From Streptococcus suis (GTDB lineage Bacteria; Bacillota; Bacilli; Lactobacillales; Streptococcaceae), in NCBI RefSeq assembly GCF_002960625.1, contig NZ_POJH01000016.1, positions 1 through 64,000 on the forward strand: 64,000 bases of DNA. The letters are read 5' to 3'. The position numbers were made by a program, and so were the translations under genes. Shown here piece after piece: positions 8,145-21,511 of this stretch (positions are counted from its first letter, which is position 1; the number at the start of each line of letters is the position of its first letter). The notes beneath the pieces were generated by a model that had not been told where the DNA came from, ran no database searches, and was given only the letters and a program-made list of their open reading frames with translations.

Positions 8145-8836
8145 ACGCGAACTACCTCCACATCTCCGAAAATATTATTTGTCACAACCTTAACGCGTTT
8201 ATGAGATTCTTGATAGTCGGGGCTATTGATAGCGATACTCTCATTTCGTAAATCCCAAGTCGAATGTTCAAGGAAGGTTACTTTTCCATAAACAGTGGTG
8301 GCTGTCAAAGAAACCTCCACATCGATTGGAACGATAATTTTTGTCCTGCCAAAAGTTTTTCGAATGACGACAATATTATCTCGCCCCACCAAGACTGTCT
8401 TATCCAAATCGACTACATCATTGCCAAACAAACGGACAATATTGATATCCTCAAAACCAAAACGGTCTTGTGAATGGTCATGATTGCCAAACCACCTATT
8501 TTTTTCTTTTTGCACTTGCAGAGCATAGTCGCTAAATACAATCTGAGTGTACTGATTGCGTTTCTCATAACGTGAGAAGAAATTGACAAACATATAAACA
8601 ACCAGGAGCATAACCCCTATGATGAAATAGGGATTTAAGACAAACACCAGAAATAACAATGACAGCGAGCTGACTAATAAGACACTATTTAAACGCCGTC
8701 CTAGAAAATACCAGGCCAGTAAGAGTAAGGCTGAGAAGAGCAACAAGGTCCGACTGGCCTCATTGGCAACGACATCAAAAGCTGCCATAGTAAAAAGCAT
8801 ACTTTCTATCAGCAGGAAAAATTGAACTTTTCTCAT
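8141..8836 (-). CDS. liaF: LiaF, membrane inhibitor of the LiaRS system
   Basis: 231 residues. Four closely spaced hydrophobic segments in the first 90 residues, then a cytoplasmic C-terminal domain of the LiaF/VraT type (about 110-231, with FGRTKIIVPIDVEVSLTATTVYG). LiaF-like proteins hold the LiaS kinase inactive until envelope damage. First gene of liaFSR; ribosome binding site GAAAGGA before the ATG. A strong terminator at 8927-8970 isolates the operon from stkP upstream, so it needs its own promoter, probably including TACAAT about 30 bases before the start. Confidence 0.9.
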   Translation of the reverse strand: MRKVQFFLLIESMLFTMAAFDVVANEASRTLLLFSALLLLAWYFLGRRLNSVLLVSSLSLLFLVFVLNPYFIIGVMLLVVYMFVNFFSRYEKRNQYTQIVFSDYALQVQKEKNRWFGNHDHSQDRFGFEDINIVRLFGNDVVDLDKTVLVGRDNIVVIRKTFGRTKIIVPIDVEVSLTATTVYGKVTFLEHSTWDLRNESIAINSPDYQESHKRVKVVTNNIFGDVEVVRV

Positions 8837-8926
8837 AATCGCATCCTTTCTTTACTATTGTAACAAATTTTAGATAAAAGAACTCCGACCAGGGTAGGAA
8901 ATACTACAAGTTTATCCTACGTTAGC

Positions 8927-8970
8927 AAAAAGGACCTGAGCCCTTCTTGCTAGAAGAAGAACCCAAGTCC
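8927..8970 (-). terminator. long-stem terminator between stkP and liaF
   Basis: Minus-strand stem of 17 pairs, several G-U (8954-8970 with 8932-8948), loop of five bases, then TTTTT. Rest of the 232-bp gap holds a small GTAGGA/TCCTAC inverted repeat (8896-8922) and no ORF. Confidence 0.75.
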
Positions 8971-9068
8971 AAGTGGTTTATTAAATGCAAGAATTCAGTC
9001 TAACAAAGCCCCTCTGCGCCTTTGAACAAGGCAAAAAACATAATTACAAAGGGATGTGCCCCTATAAA

Positions 9069-11087
9069 CTACTGTCCACTATCTGATGTAGAAGCAGAGG
9101 ATGAACTAGAAGAAGATATACTACTGATTGTCGAGCTAGTCGAAGAACTCTCTGAGCTAGTAGCAGCTGAGGCTACCGATACATAAAGAGTAACGGTCCC
9201 CTCGATAGTACTACCTGCTGCTGGATATTGACCAATAACAATATCACTTGTAGTTGAATAGTAACTCCTATCCTCTTGTTTTTCGATATTGGCAACCTTG
9301 ACACCCAAGGTTTGCAGTTGGCTGCTGGCCTGTGAATAGGTGAGGTGACCAGAAGTTAAATCAGGCATGATCAATTCCTTGCCTTTGGATACCTCCAAAT
9401 TGATGACTGATCCTCTTTCAAGTTCAGTATCAGCTACTGGATCTGTACTAATGACTTGACCAGCCTCGACAGATGAACTATAGACCTGTGTAACAGTTCC
9501 GATGTAGAAACCTGCATCTTGAAGCATTTGGGCGGCTGATTCCTGGCTTCTTCCAATCACATTTGGTACCACAACTCCTTTAGAAACGTAGAGTGTGATG
9601 CTACTACCTTTTTCAGCTGATGCATTGACTTCTGGATCTGTCTTAATGACTAGGCCTCTATCAACTGTTAGGCTATACTCCTCTTTAACAGACACCTGTA
9701 ATCCGAGCGCTTCCAATTCTTGTTGAGCAGTAGCCTGGTCTTTACCACTGACATCTGGAATAGCGACCATAGCAGCAGTTGCAATAATCAGGTCAATCTT
9801 GCTTCCCTGGCGCTTGGAAGAATTAGCGCCTGGAGAAGTCCGAATAACCAAACCTTCAGCCACTTCATTGGTTGCTTCTTTTGTAACATTGCCTACTTCC
9901 AATCCAGCAATTTCAATCATCTCTTGTGCCTTCTCAACAGTTTGTCCTGCTACATTCGGCACCGTAACCGTTTTTGGTGAGTTGAAGAACATCAAACCAA
10001 CTGCCATGAGGGTCAAAAGGAATACACCAAATAAGACTTTGAAACGGGTTCGAACCCCTTGTCTAGCCTTGGCTACTGGTTTAGCAACTGCTTTTTGTTT
10101 CGAGTTGTCCTGCTTACCTGTCGGCTGTTTATCAGCCTTAGTTTTGACAGCCTCTGCACTAGCTGCTGGTTTGATATCAACATTTGCCTGCGATAACTTA
10201 GGCAAGGTTTTTGTATCAACCTTGTTCTCTTCTAAAACAATTTTTGGTTCATTCCTACGATCCAAGGACAAGGATGAGGCTAGGTCTGTGTACATTTCTG
10301 CAACAGACTTATAGCGCTCACCTAATTTTTTAGCTGTCGCTTTTAAGACTACATTTTCCAAGGCCTGAGGGACATTTGCATTCTCTTCCCTAACGGATGG
10401 CAGTGGTTTTTGAAAATGCTGGAGAGCAATGGTCACAGCACTATCGCCGTCATAGGGAATGCGTCCTGTTAGCATTTCAAACAAAATAATCCCCATTGCA
10501 TAGATGTCACTTTGAATAGTTGCTTTAGAACCACGCGCCTGCTCCGGTGAAAGATAGTGGACAGAGCCCAGCATGGAGTTGGTTTGGGTCAAACTGGTTT
10601 CCGCAAAGGCTACCGCAATACCAAAGTCCGTTACCTTAGCGACACCACTTGATGTCAAGATAACATTCTGAGGTTTCAGGTCCCTATGGACAATACCACG
10701 AGTATGGGCCATTCGCATAGCTAGGAGAATTTGTCCCATGATACGAACTGCTACATCGTTTGAAAGAGGAGCATTCTCCTTGATATAGCGTTTCAAGTCA
10801 AGGCCGTTGATGTATTCCATGGCTAGATACTGTTGACCATCTTCCTCACCAATGTCCGAAATACGAACAATATTTGGGTGATCCAGGTCCGCCATCGCAC
10901 GCGCTTCCCGTTGGAACCGTTGGATGGCAATCTGGTCGGTTTGATAGTTGGTGCGAAGGACCTTAACAGCCACTTCTTCCCCATCCAATATCAAATCCCT
11001 AGCCAGATAGACATCCGCCATCCCGCCTCGACCAATTTGCCGGACAATCCGATAGCGTCCAGCAAAGATCTTACCGATTTGAATCAT
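9069..11087 (-). CDS. stkP: PASTA-domain serine/threonine protein kinase
   Basis: 672 residues. Kinase domain 1-275: glycine loop [19 protein letters not shown] lysine, catalytic [13 protein letters not shown] and activation loop with several threonines. One membrane helix near 350 ([18 protein letters not shown]) and four PASTA repeats outside (VPNVAGQ, IPDVSGK, VPNVIGR, MPDLTSG), which bind muropeptides or lipid II. The C-terminus ends in a serine-rich tail. StkP phosphorylates division proteins such as MapZ and GpsB, both encoded in this window. Its ATG shares a base with the phpP stop codon, the standard phosphatase-kinase pair. Confidence 0.96.
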   Translation of the reverse strand: MIQIGKIFAGRYRIVRQIGRGGMADVYLARDLILDGEEVAVKVLRTNYQTDQIAIQRFQREARAMADLDHPNIVRISDIGEEDGQQYLAMEYINGLDLKRYIKENAPLSNDVAVRIMGQILLAMRMAHTRGIVHRDLKPQNVILTSSGVAKVTDFGIAVAFAETSLTQTNSMLGSVHYLSPEQARGSKATIQSDIYAMGIILFEMLTGRIPYDGDSAVTIALQHFQKPLPSVREENANVPQALENVVLKATAKKLGERYKSVAEMYTDLASSLSLDRRNEPKIVLEENKVDTKTLPKLSQANVDIKPAASAEAVKTKADKQPTGKQDNSKQKAVAKPVAKARQGVRTRFKVLFGVFLLTLMAVGLMFFNSPKTVTVPNVAGQTVEKAQEMIEIAGLEVGNVTKEATNEVAEGLVIRTSPGANSSKRQGSKIDLIIATAAMVAIPDVSGKDQATAQQELEALGLQVSVKEEYSLTVDRGLVIKTDPEVNASAEKGSSITLYVSKGVVVPNVIGRSQESAAQMLQDAGFYIGTVTQVYSSSVEAGQVISTDPVADTELERGSVINLEVSKGKELIMPDLTSGHLTYSQASSQLQTLGVKVANIEKQEDRSYYSTTSDIVIGQYPAAGSTIEGTVTLYVSVASAATSSESSSTSSTISSISSSSSSSASTSDSGQ

Positions 11088-11824
11088 TACCTAGCCTCCT
11101 CCGTAATATGAAGCAAGCCTACTGTAATATTATCCAAACCTCCTGCATTATTAGCGAAACGCACCAAGGTTTCTGCCTTACTTTCCAGTGATACACCACT
11201 CACTATGATGTCACGGATATCTTCCGTAGATACCATATTGGTCAGTCCATCACTGTTAATCAGAACGTAATCACCAACTTCCAGAGTTTTCAAGGCAATA
11301 TCTGGCTCAATTGGTTCCGCCTGTCCAATAGACTGGGTCACAATATTTTTCTGCGGATGACGAAGAGCTTCTTCTTCTGTCAATTGACCTGCACGAACCA
11401 AGGCACCTACCAATGAATGATCATTGGTTAAGCGAGTATATTCCCCATTTCTGACCAAACCGATACGAGAGTCACCAACGTGGGCATAAATCATCTGATT
11501 GTCAATCACCACAACTGCTTCTAGCGTCGTTCCCATTCCACGGTATTCTTCCGTTTGCCCAAGTTCATGGATTTTTTGATTTTCTGCATCGATAATAGCT
11601 ATCAACCATTCACGGACATCATTCAAGGTTACCAATTGTGTATCGACCCAAGCAGCGCCCAAATCAGTTGCAGCCATCTCACTGGCAATATGACCTGCAC
11701 GGTGTCCGCCCATGCCATCTGCCAAGACCACCAAGTCGATACCTGCACGGTTCTTATAACAGTTGATATAATCTTGGTTGTTCGAACGTTTTTGTCCAAC
11801 GTCAGTAAGTAATGCAATTTCCAT
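11087..11824 (-). CDS. phpP: PP2C-type protein phosphatase, partner of StkP
   Basis: 245 residues. PPM fold with metal-binding motifs [12 protein letters not shown] (start), [27 protein letters not shown], and GLDNIT near the end. Mn-dependent phosphatase that reverses StkP phosphorylation. Cytoplasmic. Lies between rsmB and stkP; overlap with stkP keeps the two coupled. In the 38-bp gap after rsmB there is a GTTGC/GCAAC mini-hairpin. No missing catalytic residues seen. Confidence 0.95.
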   Translation of the reverse strand: MEIALLTDVGQKRSNNQDYINCYKNRAGIDLVVLADGMGGHRAGHIASEMAATDLGAAWVDTQLVTLNDVREWLIAIIDAENQKIHELGQTEEYRGMGTTLEAVVVIDNQMIYAHVGDSRIGLVRNGEYTRLTNDHSLVGALVRAGQLTEEEALRHPQKNIVTQSIGQAEPIEPDIALKTLEVGDYVLINSDGLTNMVSTEDIRDIIVSGVSLESKAETLVRFANNAGGLDNITVGLLHITEEAR

Positions 11825-11862
11825 AATTTTCTCTCGTTGCTATGCAACTTCCTCCTCTTATT

Positions 11863-13173
11863 CTAGGATTTTCTTCTAAATTGACCAATGAAAAATCCAT
11901 CCGTCTGGTATTGTTCAGGGGTAATCAACAGGCAGCCATCCACCATAATATCTGCTCGCGGATGTTCTAACAGAACCTGCTCAAAATTGGGATGGGCTTG
12001 TAAAAACTCGTCAATAACCTCTTGATTTTCCTTAGCAATAATCGTACAGGTGCTATAGGTAATTATACCACCGATTTTCAGGCTTTGGCAAACGCTGTCC
12101 AAAATCTGCAATTGGATTGTTTTTAAATTCTCAAAATCCATAGCCGCCTTGTTGTAACGAATATCAGGCTTCCGTCGAATGAGCCCAATACCTGAACAAG
12201 GGGCATCCACTAGGATTTTATCAAAGGTATCTGGACCAAATTCCTCATGAACACAACTGGCATCCAAACGTTTGGTTTCAATCTTATCTACTAGCCCTAA
12301 TCGTTTGGCATTTTCTTCAATCAAGGCCAGTTTATGCTCATACAAATCAAGGGCCAAGATTTTACCACTTGTCAGGTAGCTAGCCATGTGGCAAGTTTTG
12401 CCACCAGGGGCTGCACAGGCATCCAAGATTGTTTCATCTCCTTGAATCTTCAAAGTCGGCGCCACCAATTGACTGGTTTCATCTTGAATGGCAATCAGCC
12501 CTTGTTTAAAGTAAGCCGTAGCCGCAAAATGTCCATGGGGCTTAACCAAACCGACAGGGGATAACGGAGAATGATGAGCATCTAGTTCCTCTGCCAGTCT
12601 ATCTATTTGCTGACTATCTGTCACACGGACGCTGGCCTTATTCCGAATATGCAGACTTTGGAAAATTTTCTCTGCACGCTCATCACCATATTCTGCAATC
12701 AAGGTTTGGACCAGCCAAACAGGTACAGAGTACTGGATAGATAATCGCTTATTCTTTCGTTTGATATCAGCAGGATTTGGCAAAGTCGATTGGCTTATTT
12801 TTCGCAGTATGGCGTTGACAAACTTGTCCGCTCCACGACCTCTTTTGGCAAGAGTAACCGCTTCGTTGACCACTGCATGAGTTGGGAGTTTATCCAAATA
12901 AAGTAGCTGATACAGACTCAACATCAAGAGATAATAAACCCAGGAGTCCAATTTTTCCCTATCTTCGATAAAATGGGCCAAGTACCACTCCAGCGTGATT
13001 TTCCGAGAAACCGTTCCATAGACCAGCTCCGTCGCCAATCCCTTGTCCTGTACTGATAAAGTCGAAGCTTCCAAGGCCTTATTGAGTGCAATATTGGAAT
13101 AAGCTCCTTGTTCAAAGATATCTTCCAATACAGACAAGGCTAGACTTCTGGCTGTTTCGTTTTTATTGACCAC
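11863..13173 (-). CDS. rsmB: 16S rRNA (cytosine-967-C5)-methyltransferase
   Basis: 436 residues from a GTG at 13173, 8 bases after GGAGA; a TTG one codon before is possible. N-terminal NusB-like RNA-binding domain (1-130) and C-terminal Rossmann methyltransferase with SAM motif [14 protein letters not shown], catalytic cysteines in DAPCSGIG and STCT. Methylates C967 of 16S rRNA. Overlaps the 3' end of fmt and precedes phpP; the order priA-fmt-rsmB-phpP-stkP is common in Firmicutes, so these genes are probably one transcription unit. Confidence 0.94.
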   Translation of the reverse strand: MVNKNETARSLALSVLEDIFEQGAYSNIALNKALEASTLSVQDKGLATELVYGTVSRKITLEWYLAHFIEDREKLDSWVYYLLMLSLYQLLYLDKLPTHAVVNEAVTLAKRGRGADKFVNAILRKISQSTLPNPADIKRKNKRLSIQYSVPVWLVQTLIAEYGDERAEKIFQSLHIRNKASVRVTDSQQIDRLAEELDAHHSPLSPVGLVKPHGHFAATAYFKQGLIAIQDETSQLVAPTLKIQGDETILDACAAPGGKTCHMASYLTSGKILALDLYEHKLALIEENAKRLGLVDKIETKRLDASCVHEEFGPDTFDKILVDAPCSGIGLIRRKPDIRYNKAAMDFENLKTIQLQILDSVCQSLKIGGIITYSTCTIIAKENQEVIDEFLQAHPNFEQVLLEHPRADIMVDGCLLITPEQYQTDGFFIGQFRRKS

Positions 13174-14101
13174 CAAATTGATCTCCTACTGCAATCTCTC
13201 GACCTGCACCATTCAAGAAGTCTGCAATGGTCATTTTAGGCTTGCCAGCCGGCTGGACCGTTCTCAGTGAAAGGGCTCCCTGTCCTGTCGCAATGACCAA
13301 TTCTTTCTTGCTTCGAGCAATGACTTGACCAACTGGACCTGAACCTTCTACTTCAACAGCTTCTTGAATTTTAAACCGTTCCCCCTGCCAATAGGTGTGG
13401 GCTACAGGCCATGGGTACATACCGCGAATCTGATTGAAGAGTTGACGTGCTGTCTTATTCCAATCAAGTACTTCTTCTTCTGGTTGAATATTGGGCGAGA
13501 AGGTCACTTGCTCTGGATTCTGAGCGACTGGTTTCAAATCCCCAGCAATGTAGGCTGGCAAGGTTTGCAATAGCAAATCCCGTCCAACAACAGCCAACTT
13601 TTTAAACAAGGTTCCAACATTATCCGTTTCTTCAATGGCAATGCTATCCCTGGAAATCATGTCACCTGCATCCATTTCCTTGACCATTTCCATGATGGTC
13701 ACACCCGCTCGCTCATCCCCATTGATGAGGGCATAGTGAATAGGGGCTCCACCCCGGTATTTAGGAAGAAGAGAGGCATGGACATTGACCGCAAAGTCAA
13801 CTGAGTTCAATAATTTGGTTGGTAGGAATTGCCCAAAAGCTGCCGTCACAATTCCGTCTGCATCCAAGTCCATCAGGTCAGCCATTTCTTGACTTCCTGA
13901 TAACTTTTCCGGTTGATAGACTGGTAAATGGTGCTCCAAAGCCACTTCTTTCACAGGTGTCATTTGAATGACTTTTTTACGACCGACAGCTCGGTCAGGC
14001 TGGGTAACAACAGCAAGAATTTCATACTGGTCATTCGCCAAAAGACCTTTTAAGACTGTCGCAGAAAACGCTGGCGTTCCCATAAAAATCAACTTGGTCA
14101 T
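13163..14101 (-). CDS. fmt: methionyl-tRNA formyltransferase
   Basis: 312 residues from [10 protein letters not shown] at 14101; 16 codons of open frame upstream look non-coding. Transfers formyl from 10-formyl-THF to initiator Met-tRNA. N-terminal catalytic domain with the formyltransferase signature ([17 protein letters not shown], about 107-123, and the DAGDMI loop), C-terminal OB-like tRNA-binding domain. Downstream of priA and overlapping rsmB. Normal length for the family. Confidence 0.95.
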   Translation of the reverse strand: MTKLIFMGTPAFSATVLKGLLANDQYEILAVVTQPDRAVGRKKVIQMTPVKEVALEHHLPVYQPEKLSGSQEMADLMDLDADGIVTAAFGQFLPTKLLNSVDFAVNVHASLLPKYRGGAPIHYALINGDERAGVTIMEMVKEMDAGDMISRDSIAIEETDNVGTLFKKLAVVGRDLLLQTLPAYIAGDLKPVAQNPEQVTFSPNIQPEEEVLDWNKTARQLFNQIRGMYPWPVAHTYWQGERFKIQEAVEVEGSGPVGQVIARSKKELVIATGQGALSLRTVQPAGKPKMTIADFLNGAGREIAVGDQFGGQ

Positions 14102-14242
14102 CTTCGTATTCTCATCTCCTTTTCCTTTAATCATTGCTACTAATTCCATTATCCTTTAATTATACCATTTTTGCTTATTTTTTCCTTAATTCAAGGTTTA
14201 TTTGAAGCATATAATCAAAAAAATGCAAGGCCTATCCAGACC

Positions 14243-16633
14243 TTACATCATATTCTGCGGTTCATTATCAATAATCAAACGCAAATCTTGGTTTTCTCTC
14301 TCCTGCGTCCAATCTAAAATCTGATTGAGCACCTCTTCCAAACTGTCTTCGTAACGGTATTTTAAGATAATTTGGTAGTGGTAGAGATTATGGGTTCTAG
14401 CAATGGGCTTGGGAGTTGGTCCCAAAATTTGAATAGCCTCCGTTAAGTGTTGACGGAGAAAGGCTACTGTTTCATAGGATTTTTTCACGACAAATTCTTC
14501 CGACTTGTGTGAAAAGGTTAAGCCAACCGTAAAATAGTAAGGCGGATAGCCAAGATTTTTCCGAATGCCCATCTCATAACGATAGAAACCTTCATAGTCC
14601 TGCTCTTTGGCAAAGGCAATAGCATAGTGGTTGGGGTTGTAGGTCTGAATTAAGACCTCCCCCTCCTTATCAGCTCGACCAGCCCGACCAGCCACCTGAG
14701 TTAGCAACTGGAAGGTTCGCTCAGAAGAACGAAAATCAGGCAAATTGAGGGCCGTATCCGCATTGAGCACGCCAACTAGGGTCACATTTGGAAAATCCAA
14801 GCCCTTGGCAATCATCTGGGTTCCTAGAAGAATATCCGCTTCCCCCCGACCAAACCGTTCGAGCAAGTCCTCGTGAGCCCCTTTTTTCTTTGTGGTATCT
14901 ACGTCCATCCGCAAAATTCTAGCCTCTGGCAAGAGCTCCTGTAACTCATCGTAGGCCTTTTGCGTACCAGTTCCATAATAGCGAATGGAACGACTTTGAC
15001 AGTTTGGACAAGTCTGGGGAATTCCTTTTTGAAAACCACAGTAGTGGCAATTCATGGTTTTTGTATCCATGTGAAGCGTTAGGGAAATATCACAGTTTGG
15101 ACACTGGTCCACAGTCCCACAATCCCGACACATGACAAAAGAAGAATAGCCACGCCGATTCAACATGAGAACGACCTGCTCCTTACGAGCCAACTTTTCT
15201 CTAATCTTCTCAATCAAAACAGGGGTGAAATTGCTAGCCTCCTGCTGACCGATGTATTCTCGGAAATCCACAACTTCCACTTCTGGAATACGAGCCAAGG
15301 GATTAGCACGTTGGTTGAGCGTTAACCTACCATAAACACCTCGACTAGCCCGAGCCCGTGTTTCAAGGCTAGGCGTAGCAGAACCCAAAACCAGATTCGC
15401 TCGATTATAGTCTGCCCGCAACTTTGCCACATCACGCGCATGATAGCGTGGATTGCTGTCCTGCTTGTAGGTCGCTTCATGCTCCTCATCAATGATGATA
15501 ACACCCAAATTGGTCAGAGGGGCAAAAATGGCCGAGCGAGCCCCGACAACTACTTGGGCATTGCCTGCCTCAATCTTCCGCCACTCATCATACTTCTCTC
15601 CATCAGACAGTCCAGAGTGGAGAATGGCAACCTTCTGACCAAAACGAGAGATGAATCGATTGGTCATCTGAGGGGTCAAGGAAATTTCAGGTACCAGCAT
15701 AATAGCCGTTTTCTCCATTTTCAACACCTGGTCAATGACCTGGAGATAGACCTCCGTCTTCCCAGAACCTGTCACTCCTTGAAGAAGAAAGGTCTGACTG
15801 TCCTGACCGATAGAGGCCACAATCTCCCGAACCGCAATCGCCTGCTCTGGATTCAAATCCAAGGCCTGCGTTTTTTCCACCTTATCAAAAACTCCCTGAG
15901 TCCGCGACACTTCCTCTTCCCAAACTTCTATATAGCCCTTTTCTTGGAAATAGCGGAGCGTCTCAGCTGAATAGTCTGCTTTTAAGCTTGAAAGGAGCTG
16001 GTCTTCAGGATGAGTCAAAAGAAATTCTCTTAATTGCTGCCGTTTTTTAGCCCGATTGCTGATGTCTGCATCTTGCAATTTATCTAGACAAACTCGGTAC
16101 CATTTTTCTGTCTTGATTTGCTTTTTATCCTTGGCCACATAGTCAACCAAAATTTTTCCAGACTGGGCCAGACGCATGATTTTTCCTTGCTCTTTCACGT
16201 CTAAGTCAGAAAAACGAATCTGGTCCTTATCACCGAACAGACTGACCTGCTCTGCCATTTCCAAACCAAGCCCTGGACGGAGCAATTTGTCATAGGTCGA
16301 ATTGAGCAAGCTGGGCAACATAGCCTTCAAGAGAGTAATTTTGTAGGAGAAAACCGACTTCCTCATCTGGTCAGCCAACCAAAATTGCTCTTGATTGAGA
16401 ACAGGCCTATAGTCCAAAACTTCCGCAATCTCTTTCAACTCCTGCAAATCAAGCCTATCATCTTCATCAATCAAGTTAACTACAATCCCTTGAATGAGGC
16501 GATTGCCCTTGCCAAAGGGAACATGGACACGTACGCCAACCATGAGTCCCTCTTCCAAGTCAGCTGGAACTCGATAAGAATAAGCTTGATCCGTCTGCAT
16601 CAAAGGAACGTCTACAATGACCTCTGCTAACAT
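14243..16633 (-). CDS. priA: primosomal replication restart helicase PriA
   Basis: 796 residues. N-terminal DNA-binding part, then helicase motif I GVTGSGKTEVY, DEEH box (IIIDEEHEATYKQ), a zinc-binding insert with four cysteine pairs (CRDC, CPNC, CHYC, CPNC) and motif VI QVAGRAGRADKEG. PriA reloads the replicative helicase at stalled forks and D-loops. Good ribosome binding site (AGGAGG) before the ATG. First of the priA-fmt-rsmB block; 69 bp after rpoZ, with no strong terminator between. Confidence 0.96.
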   Translation of the reverse strand: MLAEVIVDVPLMQTDQAYSYRVPADLEEGLMVGVRVHVPFGKGNRLIQGIVVNLIDEDDRLDLQELKEIAEVLDYRPVLNQEQFWLADQMRKSVFSYKITLLKAMLPSLLNSTYDKLLRPGLGLEMAEQVSLFGDKDQIRFSDLDVKEQGKIMRLAQSGKILVDYVAKDKKQIKTEKWYRVCLDKLQDADISNRAKKRQQLREFLLTHPEDQLLSSLKADYSAETLRYFQEKGYIEVWEEEVSRTQGVFDKVEKTQALDLNPEQAIAVREIVASIGQDSQTFLLQGVTGSGKTEVYLQVIDQVLKMEKTAIMLVPEISLTPQMTNRFISRFGQKVAILHSGLSDGEKYDEWRKIEAGNAQVVVGARSAIFAPLTNLGVIIIDEEHEATYKQDSNPRYHARDVAKLRADYNRANLVLGSATPSLETRARASRGVYGRLTLNQRANPLARIPEVEVVDFREYIGQQEASNFTPVLIEKIREKLARKEQVVLMLNRRGYSSFVMCRDCGTVDQCPNCDISLTLHMDTKTMNCHYCGFQKGIPQTCPNCQSRSIRYYGTGTQKAYDELQELLPEARILRMDVDTTKKKGAHEDLLERFGRGEADILLGTQMIAKGLDFPNVTLVGVLNADTALNLPDFRSSERTFQLLTQVAGRAGRADKEGEVLIQTYNPNHYAIAFAKEQDYEGFYRYEMGIRKNLGYPPYYFTVGLTFSHKSEEFVVKKSYETVAFLRQHLTEAIQILGPTPKPIARTHNLYHYQIILKYRYEDSLEEVLNQILDWTQERENQDLRLIIDNEPQNMM

Positions 16634-16702
16634 AGAACCTCCTCTCTTTCAATAATTATAAGTGAAAAGAAACCCGGATGGCAAAACCAACCGAGTTTTC
16701 TA

Positions 16703-17017
16703 TTAGATCTTTTCGCCTTCTTCTTTTTCTTTTGCGATTTGTTCTTTGATTTTCTTCTCTTCCTCTTCTGCCAAACGCTTCGCTTCTTCCGCACGACGAC
16801 GAACTGCCTCACGTTTTGCTTCTGGATCTGGGTGAATAACCACATTGCCTGATTCAATTTCTTCCAAGGCACGAAGGGTTGACTTTACGGAAGTAAATTC
16901 TTGAGTTGGTTTTGCGCCAGCTTCTAATTCATGGGCACGTTTTGCCTCAAGAATGACCAAGGAATACTTAGATGGTACCTTGTCCAACAAGGTATCGATA
17001 GATGGTTTCAACATCAT
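16703..17017 (-). CDS. rpoZ: RNA polymerase omega subunit
   Basis: 104 residues. [20 protein letters not shown] is the conserved omega N-terminus, with AKRAHEL in the next helix; the C-terminal third is a charged Glu/Lys/Arg helix that is variable in streptococci. Stabilises the beta-prime subunit. Two adjacent ATG codons; either may be used. Follows gmk by 32 bp, the conserved gmk-rpoZ-priA order. Confidence 0.95.
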   Translation of the reverse strand: MMLKPSIDTLLDKVPSKYSLVILEAKRAHELEAGAKPTQEFTSVKSTLRALEEIESGNVVIHPDPEAKREAVRRRAEEAKRLAEEEEKKIKEQIAKEKEEGEKI

Positions 17018-17049
17018 AGTTCTATTCTCTACTTTCTGTTAAGGTTCTG

Positions 17050-19403
<2,354 letters not shown>

Positions 19404-19448
19404 ATTTCTACCTCTTTTTTAAATTCGATTTTCACAAAATCTGTATCT

Positions 19449-19477
19449 ATTTTATCATATTTGAACCGATTTCACAA
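19449..19477 (-). promoter_or_regulatory. rny promoter
   Basis: Minus strand TTGTGA (19472-19477), 17-bp spacer, TAAAAT (19449-19454). Confidence 0.55.
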
Positions 19478-19494
19478 TTCCAAATTGACAAATA

Positions 19495-19503
19495 TGTTAT
19501 AAT
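19495..19503 (+). promoter_or_regulatory. luxS extended -10 promoter
   Basis: TG-T-TATAAT (19495-19503), an extended -10 box 29 bp before the luxS ATG. No good -35 hexamer at 17 bp. Confidence 0.45.
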
Positions 19504-19531
19504 AAATTCATCAAATAGTTTGGAGGAAGAC

Positions 19532-20014
19532 ATGAAAAAAGATGTTACCGTTGAAAGTTTTGAATTGGACCACACCATTGTTAAGGCACCCTATGTCCGT
19601 TTGATTTCAGAGGAAGTGGGGCCAAAAGGCGATATCATCACAAATTTTGACATTCGTTTAATTCAACCCAACGAAAATGCCATGGATACTGCTGGTTTGC
19701 ATACTATCGAGCATCTTTTGGCCAAGCTCATTCGTCAACGCATTGACGGTTTGATTGACTGCTCTCCTTTTGGTTGCCGTACAGGTTTCCACATGATTAT
19801 GTGGGGCAAGCAAGACCCTGCAGAAATCGCTCAAGTCATCAAGGCTAGCTTGCAAGAAATTGCTGATGGCATTACTTGGGAAGACGTCCCAGGGACAACC
19901 ATTGAATCCTGTGGCAACTACAAGGACCACAGCCTGCATTCGGCTAAAGAGTGGGCAAAATTGATTGTTTCACAAGGTATTTCATGCGACGCCTTTGAAA
20001 GAAAGACAATTTAA
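19532..20014 (+). CDS. luxS: S-ribosylhomocysteine lyase
   Basis: 160 residues from [10 protein letters not shown] after TTGGAGGAAGAC. Converts S-ribosylhomocysteine to homocysteine and DPD, the precursor of AI-2. Metal ligands are present in [12 protein letters not shown] and in [14 protein letters not shown]; the catalytic cysteine is in [11 protein letters not shown]. One of few plus-strand genes in the first 24 kb. Flanked by its own promoter and a bidirectional terminator. Confidence 0.97.
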   Translation: MKKDVTVESFELDHTIVKAPYVRLISEEVGPKGDIITNFDIRLIQPNENAMDTAGLHTIEHLLAKLIRQRIDGLIDCSPFGCRTGFHMIMWGKQDPAEIAQVIKASLQEIADGITWEDVPGTTIESCGNYKDHSLHSAKEWAKLIVSQGISCDAFERKTI

Positions 20015-20025
20015 GATCTAGGGTA

Positions 20026-20053
20026 TAAAAAAAGCGGGTCAACCGCTTTTTTG
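20026..20053. terminator. bidirectional terminator between luxS and mapZ
   Basis: AAAGCGG/CCGCTTT stem, 5-base loop, A run before and T run after; serves both convergent genes. Confidence 0.85.
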
Positions 20054-20059
20054 TTTTGC

Positions 20060-21499
20060 TTAATAATCCAAGGCATCTGAATGACCTGAGCCATTACCAA
20101 CAAAGTAACCTGTCTTACAGTTAATCGAGAAGAGATAGCTACCATCCGGTGTAAACATATTGTAATAACCATTTCCGTTAATGATGTTCACTTTTTCCAA
20201 GATATATTGGTTGCCTGTGATATAACCACGCTGTTGAGAAATAGCTACAATATTTTCTAGTATACCAGGGTTGAATGTCCAAGCTTCGTTATTAACATCG
20301 TCAATCATGGCTTGATTGTAAGGAACACGGCTGCGATCACGCTGTAGAACTACCCCTTCTGGTACAGGGATTCCGTAAATAGTTGCTGCTCCACTAATAG
20401 AACCAGCAAGGCCATCACTGACTACCGCACTCTCGGTTGAGGCCGGAGCAGTGGTTTCTGCTGTTGTCGAATCAGCCTGAGAGTTTTCAGCTGGAGCAGC
20501 AACTGCTTCGGTAGAGCTAGCAGCAACTTCCTGTTGAGAACGCCCAAAATTGACCACAGAAGCCAACAAGCTATCCACTGAGCTAATCCCCGTGTTAGTG
20601 GCAGAAAGACTGGCTTCCGCTTTAACAGTGGCAGTGGTATCAATTTCACCATTTACGATAACTTCTTTATCAAATTGCCCATTGATTGCCTGAATAGCCG
20701 CAATGGCTTTTTCAAGGTTATCGTACTGTTCCTTGGCTTTTTTATAACTATCCGAATTTTTGTCCATCTTGTCCAATAGGGTCTTCAGCTCCGCCAATTT
20801 ACCAAACTCAGAATTCTTCAACTTTGTCAAACTACTATCTGTAAAGAAGCTAGTATAGAGTTGTTCAAAGGCTAGACTGTTAGCATCTGCCGAGCTACTT
20901 GCAGTGGTCGATGTCTGACTGCTGCTTGAACTACTAGCTGTTTCTGTGGTCGATTTATTTACTGAGTTCAACCACATGAAAGCCGTTGCTAAGATAGTAA
21001 CAAAGAGAGCTGCTAAAGCTGACCAAAAATAGATTTTTTTCTTTCTCTCCTTCTCTGCTTCCTCTGCCTGTCCCCAATCATCATCCACTTCTTGTTCTTG
21101 GGAAACAGTCGCTATACTGTCAGCCACTGCGGCACCTGCAACAATTGTTTCTTCCAAAGGAGCAGTCGGCACTTCTACTTGCTCAGTCACAGCCTTGCCA
21201 ACTGCAAGGAGTTCATCGCTCAATGCCGTCGAAAGACTAGCAGCCTGAATGGTATCTTCTTTCTCATCATCTGACGCTTCTACCAGTGGCAAATGATTGA
21301 CCTTGGTTTCAAATTTCTGCGACTCAATCTCTGTCCGATGTTGCTTGATATAACGATCTAAAAGGCTATCATCCTCCGTCACACCTGCTTCAATTTCCTT
21401 ATGTTTCTTTACGGCTTCTGCAATGGTTAAATCCTTAGCTACTTCAAAATCCAAAACTTTCTCATTTTCCAAGGGTAGCTTATTCTTATTTTCTTCCAC
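20060..21499 (-). CDS. mapZ: MapZ (LocZ), mid-cell-anchored Z-ring positioning protein
   Basis: 479 residues from a GTG with AGGAGG seven bases before. Layout matches streptococcal MapZ: acidic cytoplasmic N-terminus (1-150), one membrane helix (about 157-177), a Ser/Thr linker, an extracellular helical domain (about 210-310), a second Ser/Thr/Ala linker, and a conserved C-terminal domain (about 370-479, ending GHSDALDY). MapZ marks the division site ahead of FtsZ and is phosphorylated by StkP. Its position after an RlmL-like methyltransferase gene, rnpB and gpsB is the same as I recall for pneumococcus. No enzyme motif. Confidence 0.88.
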   Translation of the reverse strand: MEENKNKLPLENEKVLDFEVAKDLTIAEAVKKHKEIEAGVTEDDSLLDRYIKQHRTEIESQKFETKVNHLPLVEASDDEKEDTIQAASLSTALSDELLAVGKAVTEQVEVPTAPLEETIVAGAAVADSIATVSQEQEVDDDWGQAEEAEKERKKKIYFWSALAALFVTILATAFMWLNSVNKSTTETASSSSSSQTSTTASSSADANSLAFEQLYTSFFTDSSLTKLKNSEFGKLAELKTLLDKMDKNSDSYKKAKEQYDNLEKAIAAIQAINGQFDKEVIVNGEIDTTATVKAEASLSATNTGISSVDSLLASVVNFGRSQQEVAASSTEAVAAPAENSQADSTTAETTAPASTESAVVSDGLAGSISGAATIYGIPVPEGVVLQRDRSRVPYNQAMIDDVNNEAWTFNPGILENIVAISQQRGYITGNQYILEKVNIINGNGYYNMFTPDGSYLFSINCKTGYFVGNGSGHSDALDY

Positions 21500-21511
21500 G
21501 ATATCCTCCTA

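Noticed and set aside
9799-10314. 171-codon ORF antisense to stkP
   Set aside because: Shadow frame of a complete, well-conserved gene.
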